Source: Pseudomonas sp. B20(2017)
GTDB lineage: Bacteria; Pseudomonadota; Gammaproteobacteria; Pseudomonadales; Pseudomonadaceae
Assembly (NCBI RefSeq): GCF_002113125.1
Contig: NZ_NEJP01000017.1
Location: forward strand, 62,001-126,000
Reading direction: 5' to 3'
DNA: 64,000 bases
This document shows, piece after piece, positions 34,170 through 42,128 of the stretch. The notes beneath the pieces are model-generated. The model saw only the letters and a list, made by a program, of their open reading frames with translations, was not told the origin of the DNA and ran no database searches. Position 1 is the stretch's first letter; every line of letters starts with the position of its first letter. Made by a program: the position numbers and the translations under genes.

Positions 34170-34526
34170 TTAAGCCAAGGTGGCTTTAGCTTTCTCGACA
34201 ATCGCAGCAAACGCCGCTTTTTCGTTCACTGCCAGATCAGCCAGAACCTTACGGTCGATCTCGATGGACGCTTTTTTCAGGCCAGCGATGAAACGGCTGT
34301 AGGACAGACCGTTAACACGAGCACCAGCGTTGATACGAGCGATCCACAGAGCGCGGAACTGACGTTTTTTCTGACGACGGTCACGGTAGGCGTATTGCCC
34401 TGCCTTGATTACCGCTTGCTTGGCAACACGGAATACGCGCGAGCGAGCGCCGTAGTAGCCTTTAGCAAGTTTCAGAATTTTTTTGTGACGTTTACGGGCA
34501 ATGACGCCACGCTTTACACGAGCCAT
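34170..34526 (-). CDS. rplT: 50S ribosomal protein L20
   Basis: 118 aa, very basic. [20 protein letters not shown] at the N-terminus and [20 protein letters not shown] (~29-48) are the universal L20 features: an extended RNA-binding tail followed by a globular helical part. It binds 23S rRNA early in assembly. In E. coli it also represses the rpmI-rplT message. It follows rpmI by 30 bp. Confidence 0.99.
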
Positions 34527-34556
34527 GAGTTACTTCCTCTATTCTTGATCCAAAAA

Positions 34557-34751
34557 TTAACGAAGGCGCAGCATGCGCTCGACTTTTGCCACGTCAGACG
34601 GATGCAGCAAGCTGCTACCGCGCAGTTGACGCTTACGCTTGGTCGACATTTTGGTCAGGATGTGGCTCTTGAAAGCGTGCTTGTGCTTGATACCGTTAGC
34701 AGTTTTCAGAAACCGCTTAGCAGCACCACTTTTGGTTTTCATCTTTGGCAT
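34557..34751 (-). CDS. rpmI: 50S ribosomal protein L35
   Basis: 64 aa, family length. PKMKTKSGAAKRFLKTANG at the start and HILTKMSTKRKRQLRGSSLL are typical. It is a small basic ribosomal protein between infC and rplT, the order found in most gamma-proteobacteria. Confidence 0.99.
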   Translation of the reverse strand: MPKMKTKSGAAKRFLKTANGIKHKHAFKSHILTKMSTKRKRQLRGSSLLHPSDVAKVERMLRLR

Positions 34752-34811
34752 GTTCGGATACTCCGCATTCAGTTGATAAACATAATCAGAAGGCCTGCCG
34801 TGCCCTGTTGA

Positions 34812-35363
34812 TTACTTCTTCTTTTTCGGGGCGATGACCATGATCAGCTGGCGTCCTTCCATCTTAGGATGCTGTTCGACCGAACCGTACTCGAGCAGGT
34901 CTTGTTCAACCCGCTTGAGGAGTTCCATCCCCAGCTCCTGGTGGGCCATCTCACGGCCGCGGAATCGCAAGGATACCTTGGCCCTGTCCCCGTCACTCAG
35001 GAAACGTACCAGGTTGCGCAGTTTTACCTGGTAATCCCCTTCCTCCGTCCCTGGACGAAACTTGATTTCTTTTACCTGAATCTGCTTCTGGTTTTTCTTC
35101 GCTGCTGCAATCTGCTTCTTCTTTTCGAAGATCGATTTGCCGTAGTCCATCACCCGGCAAACCGGCGGGACTGCGTCAGCAGAGATTTCTACCAGATCAA
35201 GCTTTGCTTCTTCAGCAATACGAAGCGCTTCATCAATCGAGACGATGCCAATCTGCTCGCCATCAGCGCCAATTAACCGAACCTCGCGTGCCGAGATATT
35301 CTCGTTGATCGGGGCTTTCGGTGCAGTTCGTTTATCTTGTCTCATTTCACGCTTAATAATAAT
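34812..35363 (-). CDS. infC: Translation initiation factor IF-3 (ATT start)
   Basis: 183 aa if read from the first of three ATT codons at 35363-35355, giving an N-terminus IIKREMRQDKRTAPKAPINE after the initiator Met. The first ATG is seven codons later (35345) and has no ribosome binding site, while GGAG lies directly before the ATT triplets. infC is known to start at a rare ATU codon in E. coli, which allows IF-3 to repress itself. Domains are normal: N-terminal to ~85 (ISAREVRLIGADGEQIGIVS) and C-terminal RNA-binding (RFRGREMAHQELGMELLKRV). The start overlaps the thrS stop by one base. Confidence 0.93.
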   Translation of the reverse strand: MIIKREMRQDKRTAPKAPINENISAREVRLIGADGEQIGIVSIDEALRIAEEAKLDLVEISADAVPPVCRVMDYGKSIFEKKKQIAAAKKNQKQIQVKEIKFRPGTEEGDYQVKLRNLVRFLSDGDRAKVSLRFRGREMAHQELGMELLKRVEQDLLEYGSVEQHPKMEGRQLIMVIAPKKKK

Positions 35364-37285
35364 TACTCCGAATCTGGGCGACCACGCCGGGAAACCGCTT
35401 GCGCGAGAAACTCAGCGAACTGGGCGACGGGCATCGAGCCCAGGTCAGCACCTTCACGAGTACGCACAGCGACAGTCTGCATCTCGACTTCCTTATCTCC
35501 AATAACCAAGAGATATGGAACCTTGAGCAAAGTATGCTCGCGGATTTTAAAGCCGATCTTTTCATTTCTCAAGTCAGACTTGGCACGAAACCCGCTTTCG
35601 TTGAGAGTTTTTTCGACCTGAGCGACGAAATCTGCCTGTTTATCAGTGATATTCATGATCACTGCCTGGGTTGGCGCCAGCCACGCAGGGAATGCACCTT
35701 CATAATGCTCGATCAGAATCCCGACGAAACGCTCGAACGAACCGAGGATCGCACGGTGCAACATGACCGGATGCTTGCGGCTGTTGTCTTCGGAGACATA
35801 TTCGGCACCGAGACGCACTGGCAGGTTGAAATCGAGCTGCAAAGTACCACATTGCCACACGCGACCGAGGCAATCTTTCAGCGAGAACTCAATCTTCGGA
35901 CCATAGAAAGCGCCCTCCCCCGGCTGCAGATCGTACGGAAGGCCCGCGCTATCAAGGGCTGCGGCCAGTGCAGCTTCGGCGCGATCCCACAACTCGTCGG
36001 AACCGACGCGTTTTTCCGGACGAGTGGACAGTTTCATTTCGACATCGGTAAAGCCGAAGTCGCGATAAACATCCATGGTCAGCTTGATGAACGCAGCGGA
36101 TTCAGCCTGCATCTGCTCTTCAGTGCAGAAGATGTGGGCGTCGTCCTGAGTGAACGCACGCACACGCATGATGCCGTGCAGCGCACCCGACGGCTCGTTA
36201 CGGTGGCAGGCACCGAACTCGGCCAGACGCATCGGCAACTCGCGGTAGCTCTTCAGACCCTGATTGAACACTTGCACGTGGCAAGGGCAGTTCATCGGTT
36301 TGATCGCGTAATCGCGGCTTTCCGACTCTGTGGTGAACATGTTGTCGGCGTAGTTGGCCCAGTGCCCGGACTTTTCCCACAGGCTACGGTCAACGACTTG
36401 CGGCGTCTTGATTTCGAGATAGCCGTTGTCACGCTGCACCTTGCGCATGTACTGCTCAAGTACCTGGTACAGAGTCCAGCCATTCGGGTGCCAGAACACC
36501 ATGCCCGGCGCTTCTTCCTGGGTGTGGAACAGGCCCAGGCGCTTGCCGATCTTGCGGTGATCGCGCTTTTCAGCTTCTTCGATTCGCTGGATGTAAGCAG
36601 CCAACTGCTTCTTGTCAGCCCATGCAGTGCCGTAAACGCGCTGCAATTGCTCGTTCTTGGCATCACCGCGCCAGTAGGCGCCGGACAGCTTGGTCAACTT
36701 GAAGGATTTCAGGAAGCGAGTGTTCGGCACGTGCGGACCACGGCACATGTCGACATATTCTTCGTGATAGTACAGACCCATGGCCTGTTCGTTCGGCATG
36801 TCCTCGACCAGGCGCAGCTTGTAGTCTTCGCCGCGAGCCTTGAACACTTCGATCACTTCGGCGCGCGGAGTGACTTTCTTGATGACGTCGTATTCGGTAT
36901 CGATCAGCTGTTGCATGCGCTGTTCGATGGCAGTCATGTCGTCCGGAGTAAAAGGACGCTCGAAGGCGATGTCGTAATAGAAGCCTTCGTCAATGACCGG
37001 ACCGATGACCATTTTGGCCGTCGGGTACAACTGCTTGACCGCGTGGCCAACCAGGTGGGCGCAAGAGTGGCGAATGATCTCCAGCCCCTCTTCATCCTTT
37101 GGCGTGATGATTTGCAGCGTTGCGTCGCTGTCGATGATGTCGCTGGCGTCGACCAGCTTTCCGTTCACTTTGCCGGCCAGGGTGGCCTTGGCCAGGCCTG
37201 CACCAATGGATGCGGCGACCTCGGCTACGGAAACCGGGTGATCGAATGAACGTTGACTGCCGTCGGGAAGAGTAATAGTTGGCAT
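35363..37285 (-). CDS. thrS: Threonyl-tRNA synthetase
   Basis: 640 aa from the ATG at 37285 (AGGAGG 4 nt upstream). The domains follow the family: TGS (1-62, MPTITLPDGSQRSFDHPVSV), the editing domain with HSCAHLVGHAVKQLYP (~72) and YYHEEYVDMCRGPHVP (His/Cys site), the class II catalytic core (MNCPCHVQVFNQGLKSYREL, zinc-binding Cys/His) and the anticodon domain. A hairpin at 37305-37325 just before the ribosome binding site imitates the tRNA-Thr anticodon arm and probably mediates autoregulation. Confidence 0.98.
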   Translation of the reverse strand: MPTITLPDGSQRSFDHPVSVAEVAASIGAGLAKATLAGKVNGKLVDASDIIDSDATLQIITPKDEEGLEIIRHSCAHLVGHAVKQLYPTAKMVIGPVIDEGFYYDIAFERPFTPDDMTAIEQRMQQLIDTEYDVIKKVTPRAEVIEVFKARGEDYKLRLVEDMPNEQAMGLYYHEEYVDMCRGPHVPNTRFLKSFKLTKLSGAYWRGDAKNEQLQRVYGTAWADKKQLAAYIQRIEEAEKRDHRKIGKRLGLFHTQEEAPGMVFWHPNGWTLYQVLEQYMRKVQRDNGYLEIKTPQVVDRSLWEKSGHWANYADNMFTTESESRDYAIKPMNCPCHVQVFNQGLKSYRELPMRLAEFGACHRNEPSGALHGIMRVRAFTQDDAHIFCTEEQMQAESAAFIKLTMDVYRDFGFTDVEMKLSTRPEKRVGSDELWDRAEAALAAALDSAGLPYDLQPGEGAFYGPKIEFSLKDCLGRVWQCGTLQLDFNLPVRLGAEYVSEDNSRKHPVMLHRAILGSFERFVGILIEHYEGAFPAWLAPTQAVIMNITDKQADFVAQVEKTLNESGFRAKSDLRNEKIGFKIREHTLLKVPYLLVIGDKEVEMQTVAVRTREGADLGSMPVAQFAEFLAQAVSRRGRPDSE

Positions 37286-37304
37286 GGCGCCTCCTCTCCT
37301 AGTG

Positions 37305-37325
37305 GTGACCCCTACCAAAGGTCAC
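37305..37325 (-). promoter_or_regulatory. thrS leader hairpin mimicking the tRNA-Thr(GGU) anticodon arm
   Basis: On the transcript GTGACCU-UUGGUAG-GGGUCAC folds as a 7-bp stem with a closing U-G pair and a 7-nt loop. In anticodon-loop numbering this is U32 U33 G34 G35 U36 A37 G38, so GGU, the Thr anticodon, sits where it should, after U33 and before a purine. It lies 9 nt upstream of AGGAGG. In E. coli, ThrRS binds a similar mimic and blocks its own translation. Confidence 0.7.
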
Positions 37326-37669
37326 GTGGGTTGGGATGAGCCAGTACAAGATCCGGTCCAGGCCATTCAATGACGAACGCCTGCCTTACAGCGGCAGGAG
37401 CCTTGCGGCCAACCGGAAAACCGAACCAGAGTGACTGGGATTCAAATCAGAATGTTCGAACGCTGCCGCTGCCGGGACTGAAGGTCTTCCGGAGCCTGCG
37501 AACGTTCAAGCGAGGCATGCTAGCACAGATGAACGGTCGCCGATGCACTCCGCTTTTACCTGCCTGTTTTTCGCAAGAGGCAAATCGTCCGATTTGTGCC
37601 AGAGTGCTGAACTTGATCGGCCTTTCGCCCCTCAGATAACAAGACATTGACCACAAGGAGCATCTTCGC
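37326..37669. other. Non-coding space upstream of thrS
   Basis: About 340 bp between the thrS leader hairpin and a divergent small exported protein gene. It should hold the thrS promoter (leftward) and the promoter of the small gene (rightward). Frames that cross it on either strand have no ribosome binding site and no family features. No tRNA was found. Confidence 0.5.
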
Positions 37670-37972
37670 ATGCGTCTTAACACCCTGCTCGCAGCAGTCG
37701 CCCCCATTGTTCTGCTGCTTCCACTGAGCGCCCACGCCGACTGGCCGAAAGGCGAACGTGAAAAATACATGGCTCAGTGCACCCAGGCGGCCACTCCGCA
37801 AATCGGTGCCTCTGCCGCGAAATCCCACTGCGCGTGCGGCGCGGATGCCATCAAGTCTTACCCGGCCAGCGACATTCAGGCCCTGATGGACAACAAGGCA
37901 AGTCAGGATCTGCAACAGAAAGCCTTGGGTCAAATTGCCAAATGCAAGGCAAATACCCCTGCGAAAAAGTGA
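37670..37972 (+). CDS. Small exported cysteine-containing protein
   Basis: 100 aa from the ATG at 37670 with AAGGAGC upstream. A Sec signal peptide (RLNTLLAAVAPIVLLLPLSA, cleavage after AHA near residue 24) precedes a short mature domain: DWPKGEREKYMAQCTQAATP, HCACGADAIKSYP and QIAKCKANTP, with four cysteines that may form two disulfides. I do not recognise a named family, but similar periplasmic proteins are common in Pseudomonas. It lies alone between thrS (divergent) and the cold-shock gene. Confidence 0.78.
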   Translation: MRLNTLLAAVAPIVLLLPLSAHADWPKGEREKYMAQCTQAATPQIGASAAKSHCACGADAIKSYPASDIQALMDNKASQDLQQKALGQIAKCKANTPAKK

Positions 37973-38262
37973 TTAAACGGGCCCTTTTATAGCCCTTGGC
38001 GTTGCGAAAAAGCAGCCGATTCAGGCCTTTTCGAACGATTTATGCAGGTTTTACAGGTTTTTTTATTGTCTTTATTTTTCGCTTGAAGCCTTTTAAACCG
38101 GGGCCTCCAGCTGAAAAAGGCAGTAAAGAAAAGACGACTGATTGGCAAACAGCACGTCCGGGGGGCTACCAAAGCGAACATTTCGACTATGATACCCCGG
38201 TGTGCCCAGTTGGCCTGAGCAGCACAGTACTACTGAAAATATATGTTTCTTGGAGATACACC
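37973..38262 (+). other. Long untranslated leader region of the cold-shock gene
   Basis: The 290 bp before csp include an AT-rich start (TTTTTTTATTGTCTTTATTTTT) and no likely gene. The cold-shock frame is open upstream, but translation of it looks non-biological. Long leaders that fold differently in the cold are typical of cspA-like genes. I could not identify a cold box. Confidence 0.4.
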
Positions 38263-38475
38263 ATGTCTAATCGCCAAACCGGCACCGTTAAATGGTTCAA
38301 CGATGAAAAAGGCTTCGGCTTCATCACTCCTCAAGGTGGCGGTGACGACCTGTTCGTACACTTCAAAGCTATCGAAACTGACGGTTTCAAAAGCCTGAAA
38401 GAAGGCCAGACCGTTTCCTTCGTGGCTGAGAAAGGCCAAAAGGGTATGCAAGCTGCACAGGTTCGCCCAGAGTAA
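38263..38475 (+). CDS. Cold-shock protein (CspA family)
   Basis: 70 aa, a single cold-shock OB-fold domain. RNP1 KGFGFITP and RNP2 LFVHF, the two nucleic-acid-binding motifs, are intact in TVKWFNDEKGFGFITPQGGG and DDLFVHFKAIE. It binds single-stranded RNA and melts secondary structure. TTGGAG supports the ATG at 38263. It ends before a strong terminator. Pseudomonas carries several paralogues (cspA, capA, capB), and I cannot tell which this is. Confidence 0.96.
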   Translation: MSNRQTGTVKWFNDEKGFGFITPQGGGDDLFVHFKAIETDGFKSLKEGQTVSFVAEKGQKGMQAAQVRPE

Positions 38476-38489
38476 TTTCCCGGCGCACT

Positions 38490-38521
38490 AAAAAAACCCC
38501 GTCCATGTGACGGGGTTTTTT
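38490..38521 (+). terminator. Intrinsic terminator of the cold-shock gene
   Basis: CCCCGTC-catgt-GACGGGG followed by T6, 14 nt after the stop codon, with an A-run on the other side. Confidence 0.92.
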
Positions 38522-38546
38522 ATGGGTGAAACAAAAGCCCGAAGGC

Positions 38547-38864
38547 TCAGCCGCAGTTGACGCGGGTGACCATCAGGTTCTGATCGGTATTCAGGTTGAG
38601 GCGGTCGGAGCGGTACTCCAGAGTAATCATGTCATTAGGCTTGAGGAATCGGGCGTTCTGCGCACCGGCTTTCTTGCGGGCCTGCTCCAACAGCTCCGGC
38701 GAAGCTTTCTTGCCGAGAGCGAACTCCGCAGCTGATGCCTCACAACGACCATGTCCGGCCTCAGTCGCCACGGGATCCGTCTGCGACTCGCTGGAGCTCG
38801 TAGAGCAACCAGCCAACAGAGCAACGGCCATCAGTGCACCCAGTGACGCGAACTTCCAAGGCAT
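38547..38864 (-). CDS. I78-family peptidase inhibitor lipoprotein
   Basis: 105 aa. It has a lipoprotein signal peptide with lipobox LLAGC (Cys at ~20). The C-terminal ~65 residues fit the inhibitor I78 family: a first Cys in GHGRCEASAAEFALGKKAS, then NARFLKPNDMITLEYRSDRL and a last Cys in TRVNCG, giving the usual disulfide. Members inhibit serine proteases in the periplasm. The mature protein should be anchored to a membrane. It is a single-gene unit. Confidence 0.85.
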   Translation of the reverse strand: MPWKFASLGALMAVALLAGCSTSSSESQTDPVATEAGHGRCEASAAEFALGKKASPELLEQARKKAGAQNARFLKPNDMITLEYRSDRLNLNTDQNLMVTRVNCG

Positions 38865-39030
38865 TGAAGCCTCCTTATTTCAATTTTGAGCAGAGATCGT
38901 GCGACCGCCAATACAGCGTTTGGTTTCACGGCGAGCGCCATCACCCTGCCCCACGATCGGAAAAACGCCGAGTGTGCCTGAGCAACGCCAGAAGCTTCAC
39001 CCCTAAAACGTCACTGAATATTAATGACGC

Positions 39031-39378
39031 TCAGTAGACATCAATGTAGTCGAAGGGCGGATTCGGCCAGTTGTCCTTGAGCGCATTGAAGATCTGCGTG
39101 ACCCAGACTTCGTCGCTGGCCGCGATATTTCCCACATACCCCGAACCTTTCGCCCAGGTCTCCAGGCGAAACAACAGGCCATCAATGTCCTGGCCGCCAG
39201 TGACACCCGAAGAGATATAGGCGATCCCGCCCTTGGTCACGCGCAACTGGGTGTGTTCGTCATCACTGGCCGACGCCAGCATCCGGCGGACAGCATCAAG
39301 GGTCAGGCCGTCGGGGCTATTCAAATCGATCTGCACAGCGCAATCCTTGTTTTTTGCGGAAACGACCAAGTGTCGCAT
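39031..39378 (-). CDS. Conserved hypothetical protein
   Basis: 115 aa from the ATG at 39378; an upstream in-frame start at 39411 is possible. It starts MRHLVVSAKNKDCAVQIDLN and ends NWPNPPFDYIDVY. It is a small soluble acidic protein, with no signal peptide and no motif that I recognise. It is divergent from the 70-aa hypothetical gene at 39469, about 90 bp apart, so the two may share a promoter region. Coding use resembles its neighbours. Confidence 0.65.
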   Translation of the reverse strand: MRHLVVSAKNKDCAVQIDLNSPDGLTLDAVRRMLASASDDEHTQLRVTKGGIAYISSGVTGGQDIDGLLFRLETWAKGSGYVGNIAASDEVWVTQIFNALKDNWPNPPFDYIDVY

Positions 39379-39468
39379 AGCCCTGCGCTCATGCCTAAGT
39401 CGCAGTGCCAAGCGCCCGACAAAGTGGTTAACTCAAGACTTCAATTCCGTGACCGTCCGAGCCCCATC

Positions 39469-39681
39469 ATGACCACCGTGAGCATTACCGCCGACATCAA
39501 AGCCACCTGGCCACAAGGGCACAGCTCTTACAGCCCGGGCAGTCCGGAGGAGTTGGCATTGATCAGCATCGACTTGCTGGTGAAGACGCTGGGAACACGG
39601 GGCGCGCAGTCGTTCATCGCCCAGTTGTTCGAGAAGTATCCCGATGACTTCAAAGGGACACCGGACACCGAGAGGGAGTAA
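39469..39681 (+). CDS. Small conserved hypothetical protein
   Basis: 70 aa from the ATG at 39469 (MTTVSITADIKATWPQGHSS). It is a soluble protein with no signal peptide. The segment ISIDLLVKTLGTRGAQSFIA followed by QLFEKYPDDF looks helical. No family is recognised. The ribosome binding site is weak, and the frame is open upstream, so the start is uncertain. It ends 33 bp before the converging nucleoside hydrolase, with a hairpin in between. Confidence 0.55.
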   Translation: MTTVSITADIKATWPQGHSSYSPGSPEELALISIDLLVKTLGTRGAQSFIAQLFEKYPDDFKGTPDTERE

Positions 39682-39707
39682 AAGCCCGCAAGCTGGCACC
39701 TGCGGGC
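39681..39707 (-). terminator. Intrinsic terminator of the ribose operon
   Basis: GCCCGCA-loop-TGCGGGC with TTTT on the leftward side, 8 nt after the nucleoside hydrolase stop codon. It also faces the converging small gene. Confidence 0.8.
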
Positions 39708-39714
39708 GTATGGC

Positions 39715-40743
39715 TTACTTCAGGCGCTTCAGACGCTCGGTCAGCAGATCGAAGAAGCCCTGGGCGTCACCGTTCTCCACCCAGAAGGCGTTCTTCGGTG
39801 CCTTAAGGCCGTCATACCAGTCGACAATGGTCTGGCCGAAGGTCGGGCCTTCACGGCTGTCGACCACCACATTCACCGATCGCCCGGTGAACAGCTCAGG
39901 CTTGAGCAGATAAGCCACGACGGTGGCGTCATGCACAGGGCCACCCGGAATGCCGTAGTGCTCCATATCCCCTTTGATGTACTCGTTGAGGATGTCGCCG
40001 ACTATCTTGCTCGCATTGTTGTTCAGCGCCGCGATCTGCTTCAGGCGCGCATCACTGGTCAGGATCTTGTGGGTCACGTCCAGCGGCAGGTAAGTCAGTT
40101 TCACGCCGCTTTTGAGCACCACTTCCGCTGCTTGCGGGTCGGCGTACAGGTTGAATTCGGCCACTGGCGTGATGTTGCCGCCATTGAAGTGTGCGCCACC
40201 CATGATCACCACTTCCTTGATCCCCTGAACAATATCCGGCTCCTGAATCAGCGCCAGAGCCAGGTTGGTCTGCGGCCCGAGCATCGCGATGGTGATGCTG
40301 TGCGGCTTGGCTTTTTTCAGGGTGTCGATCAGGTAGTTGACCGCATTGCCTTCGGCCAGGCCTTTTTTCGGCTCGTGCACGGTGACACCCGACAGGCCTT
40401 CCTTGCCATGGATGTTTTCGGCGTAGATCGGCGTACGCATCAGCGGTTTCGGCGCGCCGGCGTACACCGGAATCTCTTCCCGCCCTGCCCACTCACGGGC
40501 CAAACGCGCATTGCGCGAAGTCTTGTCCAGGCGCACGTTGCCGGCCACGGTGGTCAACGCGCGAATGTTCAGCTCCTCCGGGGAGGACAGGGCAAACAAC
40601 AGGGCGACCACGTCGTCGGCGCCCGGATCGGTGTCGATGATCAGGTCAATCTTTTCCGCCGCCTGGGCGCCGGTCGCGGTTATCACGGACAAAAGCAGCA
40701 GACTCCGAATCAATTGATGCATTTTTTGAGCATAGCGGTGCAT
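39715..40743 (-). CDS. Exported nucleoside hydrolase
   Basis: 342 aa from the ATG at 40743 (AAGGA 7 nt upstream). A Sec signal peptide (QLIRSLLLLSVITATGAQA) precedes the catalytic domain. The calcium-binding signature DLIIDTDPGADDVVALLFAL gives the family Asp cluster. The region HGKEGLSG, the motif VIMGGAHFNGGNITPVAEFN and the late HDATVVAYLL fit inosine/uridine-preferring hydrolases. The enzyme splits ribonucleosides into base and ribose. As the last gene of the rbs operon it would release ribose in the periplasm for the importer encoded upstream. Confidence 0.9.
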   Translation of the reverse strand: MHRYAQKMHQLIRSLLLLSVITATGAQAAEKIDLIIDTDPGADDVVALLFALSSPEELNIRALTTVAGNVRLDKTSRNARLAREWAGREEIPVYAGAPKPLMRTPIYAENIHGKEGLSGVTVHEPKKGLAEGNAVNYLIDTLKKAKPHSITIAMLGPQTNLALALIQEPDIVQGIKEVVIMGGAHFNGGNITPVAEFNLYADPQAAEVVLKSGVKLTYLPLDVTHKILTSDARLKQIAALNNNASKIVGDILNEYIKGDMEHYGIPGGPVHDATVVAYLLKPELFTGRSVNVVVDSREGPTFGQTIVDWYDGLKAPKNAFWVENGDAQGFFDLLTERLKRLK

Positions 40744-40786
40744 GGCGCATTCCTTGTGCAGATGAAATCGAAAGGGTTGAATCCTG

Positions 40787-41191
40787 TTAGAACGTAACTC
40801 CAGACACCAGCACGATGTTGCAGTACGGCTGACATTCGCCCGTACGAACAATCGCTCGTGCCTGTCGGCTGAGTACTTTGAATTGCTCGTGACTGAGCAG
40901 GTCACGCCGCCCCAGCGAGCCTTCGTCATTCAGCTCGTCCAGCGTGGACAGCGCAGTCGGTTGTTTGTCGAAGATTTCCTTGGCCAGTGCGTGGCTTTCC
41001 ACCTGCATCTCGTTGAGCACGACTTTCAGGGTGCTGACGAAATCCGGCACGCCGTGCGTCAACGCCAGGTCGATCAACTCGACACCCGGCGGCACCGGCA
41101 GGCCGGCATCGCCGATCACGACCATGTCGCCATGGCCTAGGGAAGCAATCAGCCGCGACAGGGCGACATTGAGCAAAGGAGTCTTTTTCAT
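40787..41191 (-). CDS. rbsD: D-ribose pyranase
   Basis: 134 aa, the usual length. SRLIASLGHGDMVVIGDAGL carries the catalytic His, VPPGVELIDLALTHGVPDF follows, and the C-terminus has GECQPYCNIVLVSGV. It interconverts the pyranose and furanose forms of ribose before phosphorylation by RbsK. The start overlaps the rbsK stop by 4 nt. Confidence 0.95.
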   Translation of the reverse strand: MKKTPLLNVALSRLIASLGHGDMVVIGDAGLPVPPGVELIDLALTHGVPDFVSTLKVVLNEMQVESHALAKEIFDKQPTALSTLDELNDEGSLGRRDLLSHEQFKVLSRQARAIVRTGECQPYCNIVLVSGVTF

Positions 41192-42105
41192 GCGGGTTTG
41201 AATGCCTGTACGTCGGAGGTGGTGGGAATGGACGGCTGGGCACCTGCCCGGGTAACCGACAGGGCTGCAGCGACTTGCCCGAAACGAATGGCCTCGTCCT
41301 CGGTTTTGCCGGCCGCCAGTGCAGCCGCAAATCCGCCGACAAAAGTATCCCCGGCGGCGGTGGTATCGACAGCCTTCACTTTGGGCGCAGGAAAATGCTG
41401 GTAACCCGTGCCGTTGGCGAACAATGAGCCTTGAGCACCCAGCGTGATGATGACCTTGCCGGCGCCCAGTGAAATCAGGTGCGCCGCGGCTTTTTCAGCG
41501 GTTTCCAGCGAGCCCACCGGCAAACCGCTGAGGGCGGCGGCCTCACTCTCGTTGGGAATCAGGTAATCGATGGCGGCAAACCAGTCCGGCGGTAGCGGAC
41601 GACTGGCCGGCGCCGGATTGAGGATGACTGTCTTGCCCAGTTCACGCCCGCGCTTGAGCGCATGGCCGACCGTGGCATCAGGTATTTCCAGCTGGCAGAT
41701 GATCACGTCCGCCGCTTGCAGCACAGCGTCGAAACGGTCGATGACCGCCGGGGTCATCGAACCATTGGCACCGGCCACGATGACAATAGCGTTCTGACTG
41801 TTGTCATCGACCACGATCAGCGCCACGCCACTGGAATCCTCCACCACGCTGACCGCCTGACAATCGATCTGCTCGGCCAGCAACGCGTCGCGCAACTGAA
41901 CGCCATAAGCATCGTTGCCGACACAGCCGACCATCGACACCTGCGCACCCAGGCGCGCAGCAGCCACCGCCTGATTGGCGCCCTTGCCCCCGGACACGGT
42001 GGCGAAGGAATGACCGATCAACGTCTCACCGCCCCGAGGCAAGCGCGGCGCCCGCGTGACCAGGTCCATGTTCAGGCTGCCTATTACCACTACATTTGCG
42101 GACAT
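41188..42105 (-). CDS. rbsK: Ribokinase
   Basis: 305 aa of the PfkB family. NVVVIGSLNMDLVTRAPRLP and PRGGETLIGHSFATVSGGKG with ANQAVAAARLGA form the N-terminal signature. The ATP/catalytic signature is VDTTAAGDTFVGGFAAALA (catalytic Asp). It converts ribose and ATP to ribose-5-phosphate. It lies between rbsR and rbsD, overlapping rbsD by 4 nt. Confidence 0.96.
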   Translation of the reverse strand: MSANVVVIGSLNMDLVTRAPRLPRGGETLIGHSFATVSGGKGANQAVAAARLGAQVSMVGCVGNDAYGVQLRDALLAEQIDCQAVSVVEDSSGVALIVVDDNSQNAIVIVAGANGSMTPAVIDRFDAVLQAADVIICQLEIPDATVGHALKRGRELGKTVILNPAPASRPLPPDWFAAIDYLIPNESEAAALSGLPVGSLETAEKAAAHLISLGAGKVIITLGAQGSLFANGTGYQHFPAPKVKAVDTTAAGDTFVGGFAAALAAGKTEDEAIRFGQVAAALSVTRAGAQPSIPTTSDVQAFKPA

Positions 42106-42128
42106 ACATCACTACTCTTCAATTCGTT

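Noticed and set aside
35399..37249. 616-aa open frame on the + strand
   Set aside because: Antisense to thrS, an essential gene with intact motifs.
37996..38262. In-frame N-terminal extension of the cold-shock protein
   Set aside because: The stretch has no conserved features, no ribosome binding site and lies in a typical long leader. Single-domain Csp proteins are about 70 aa.
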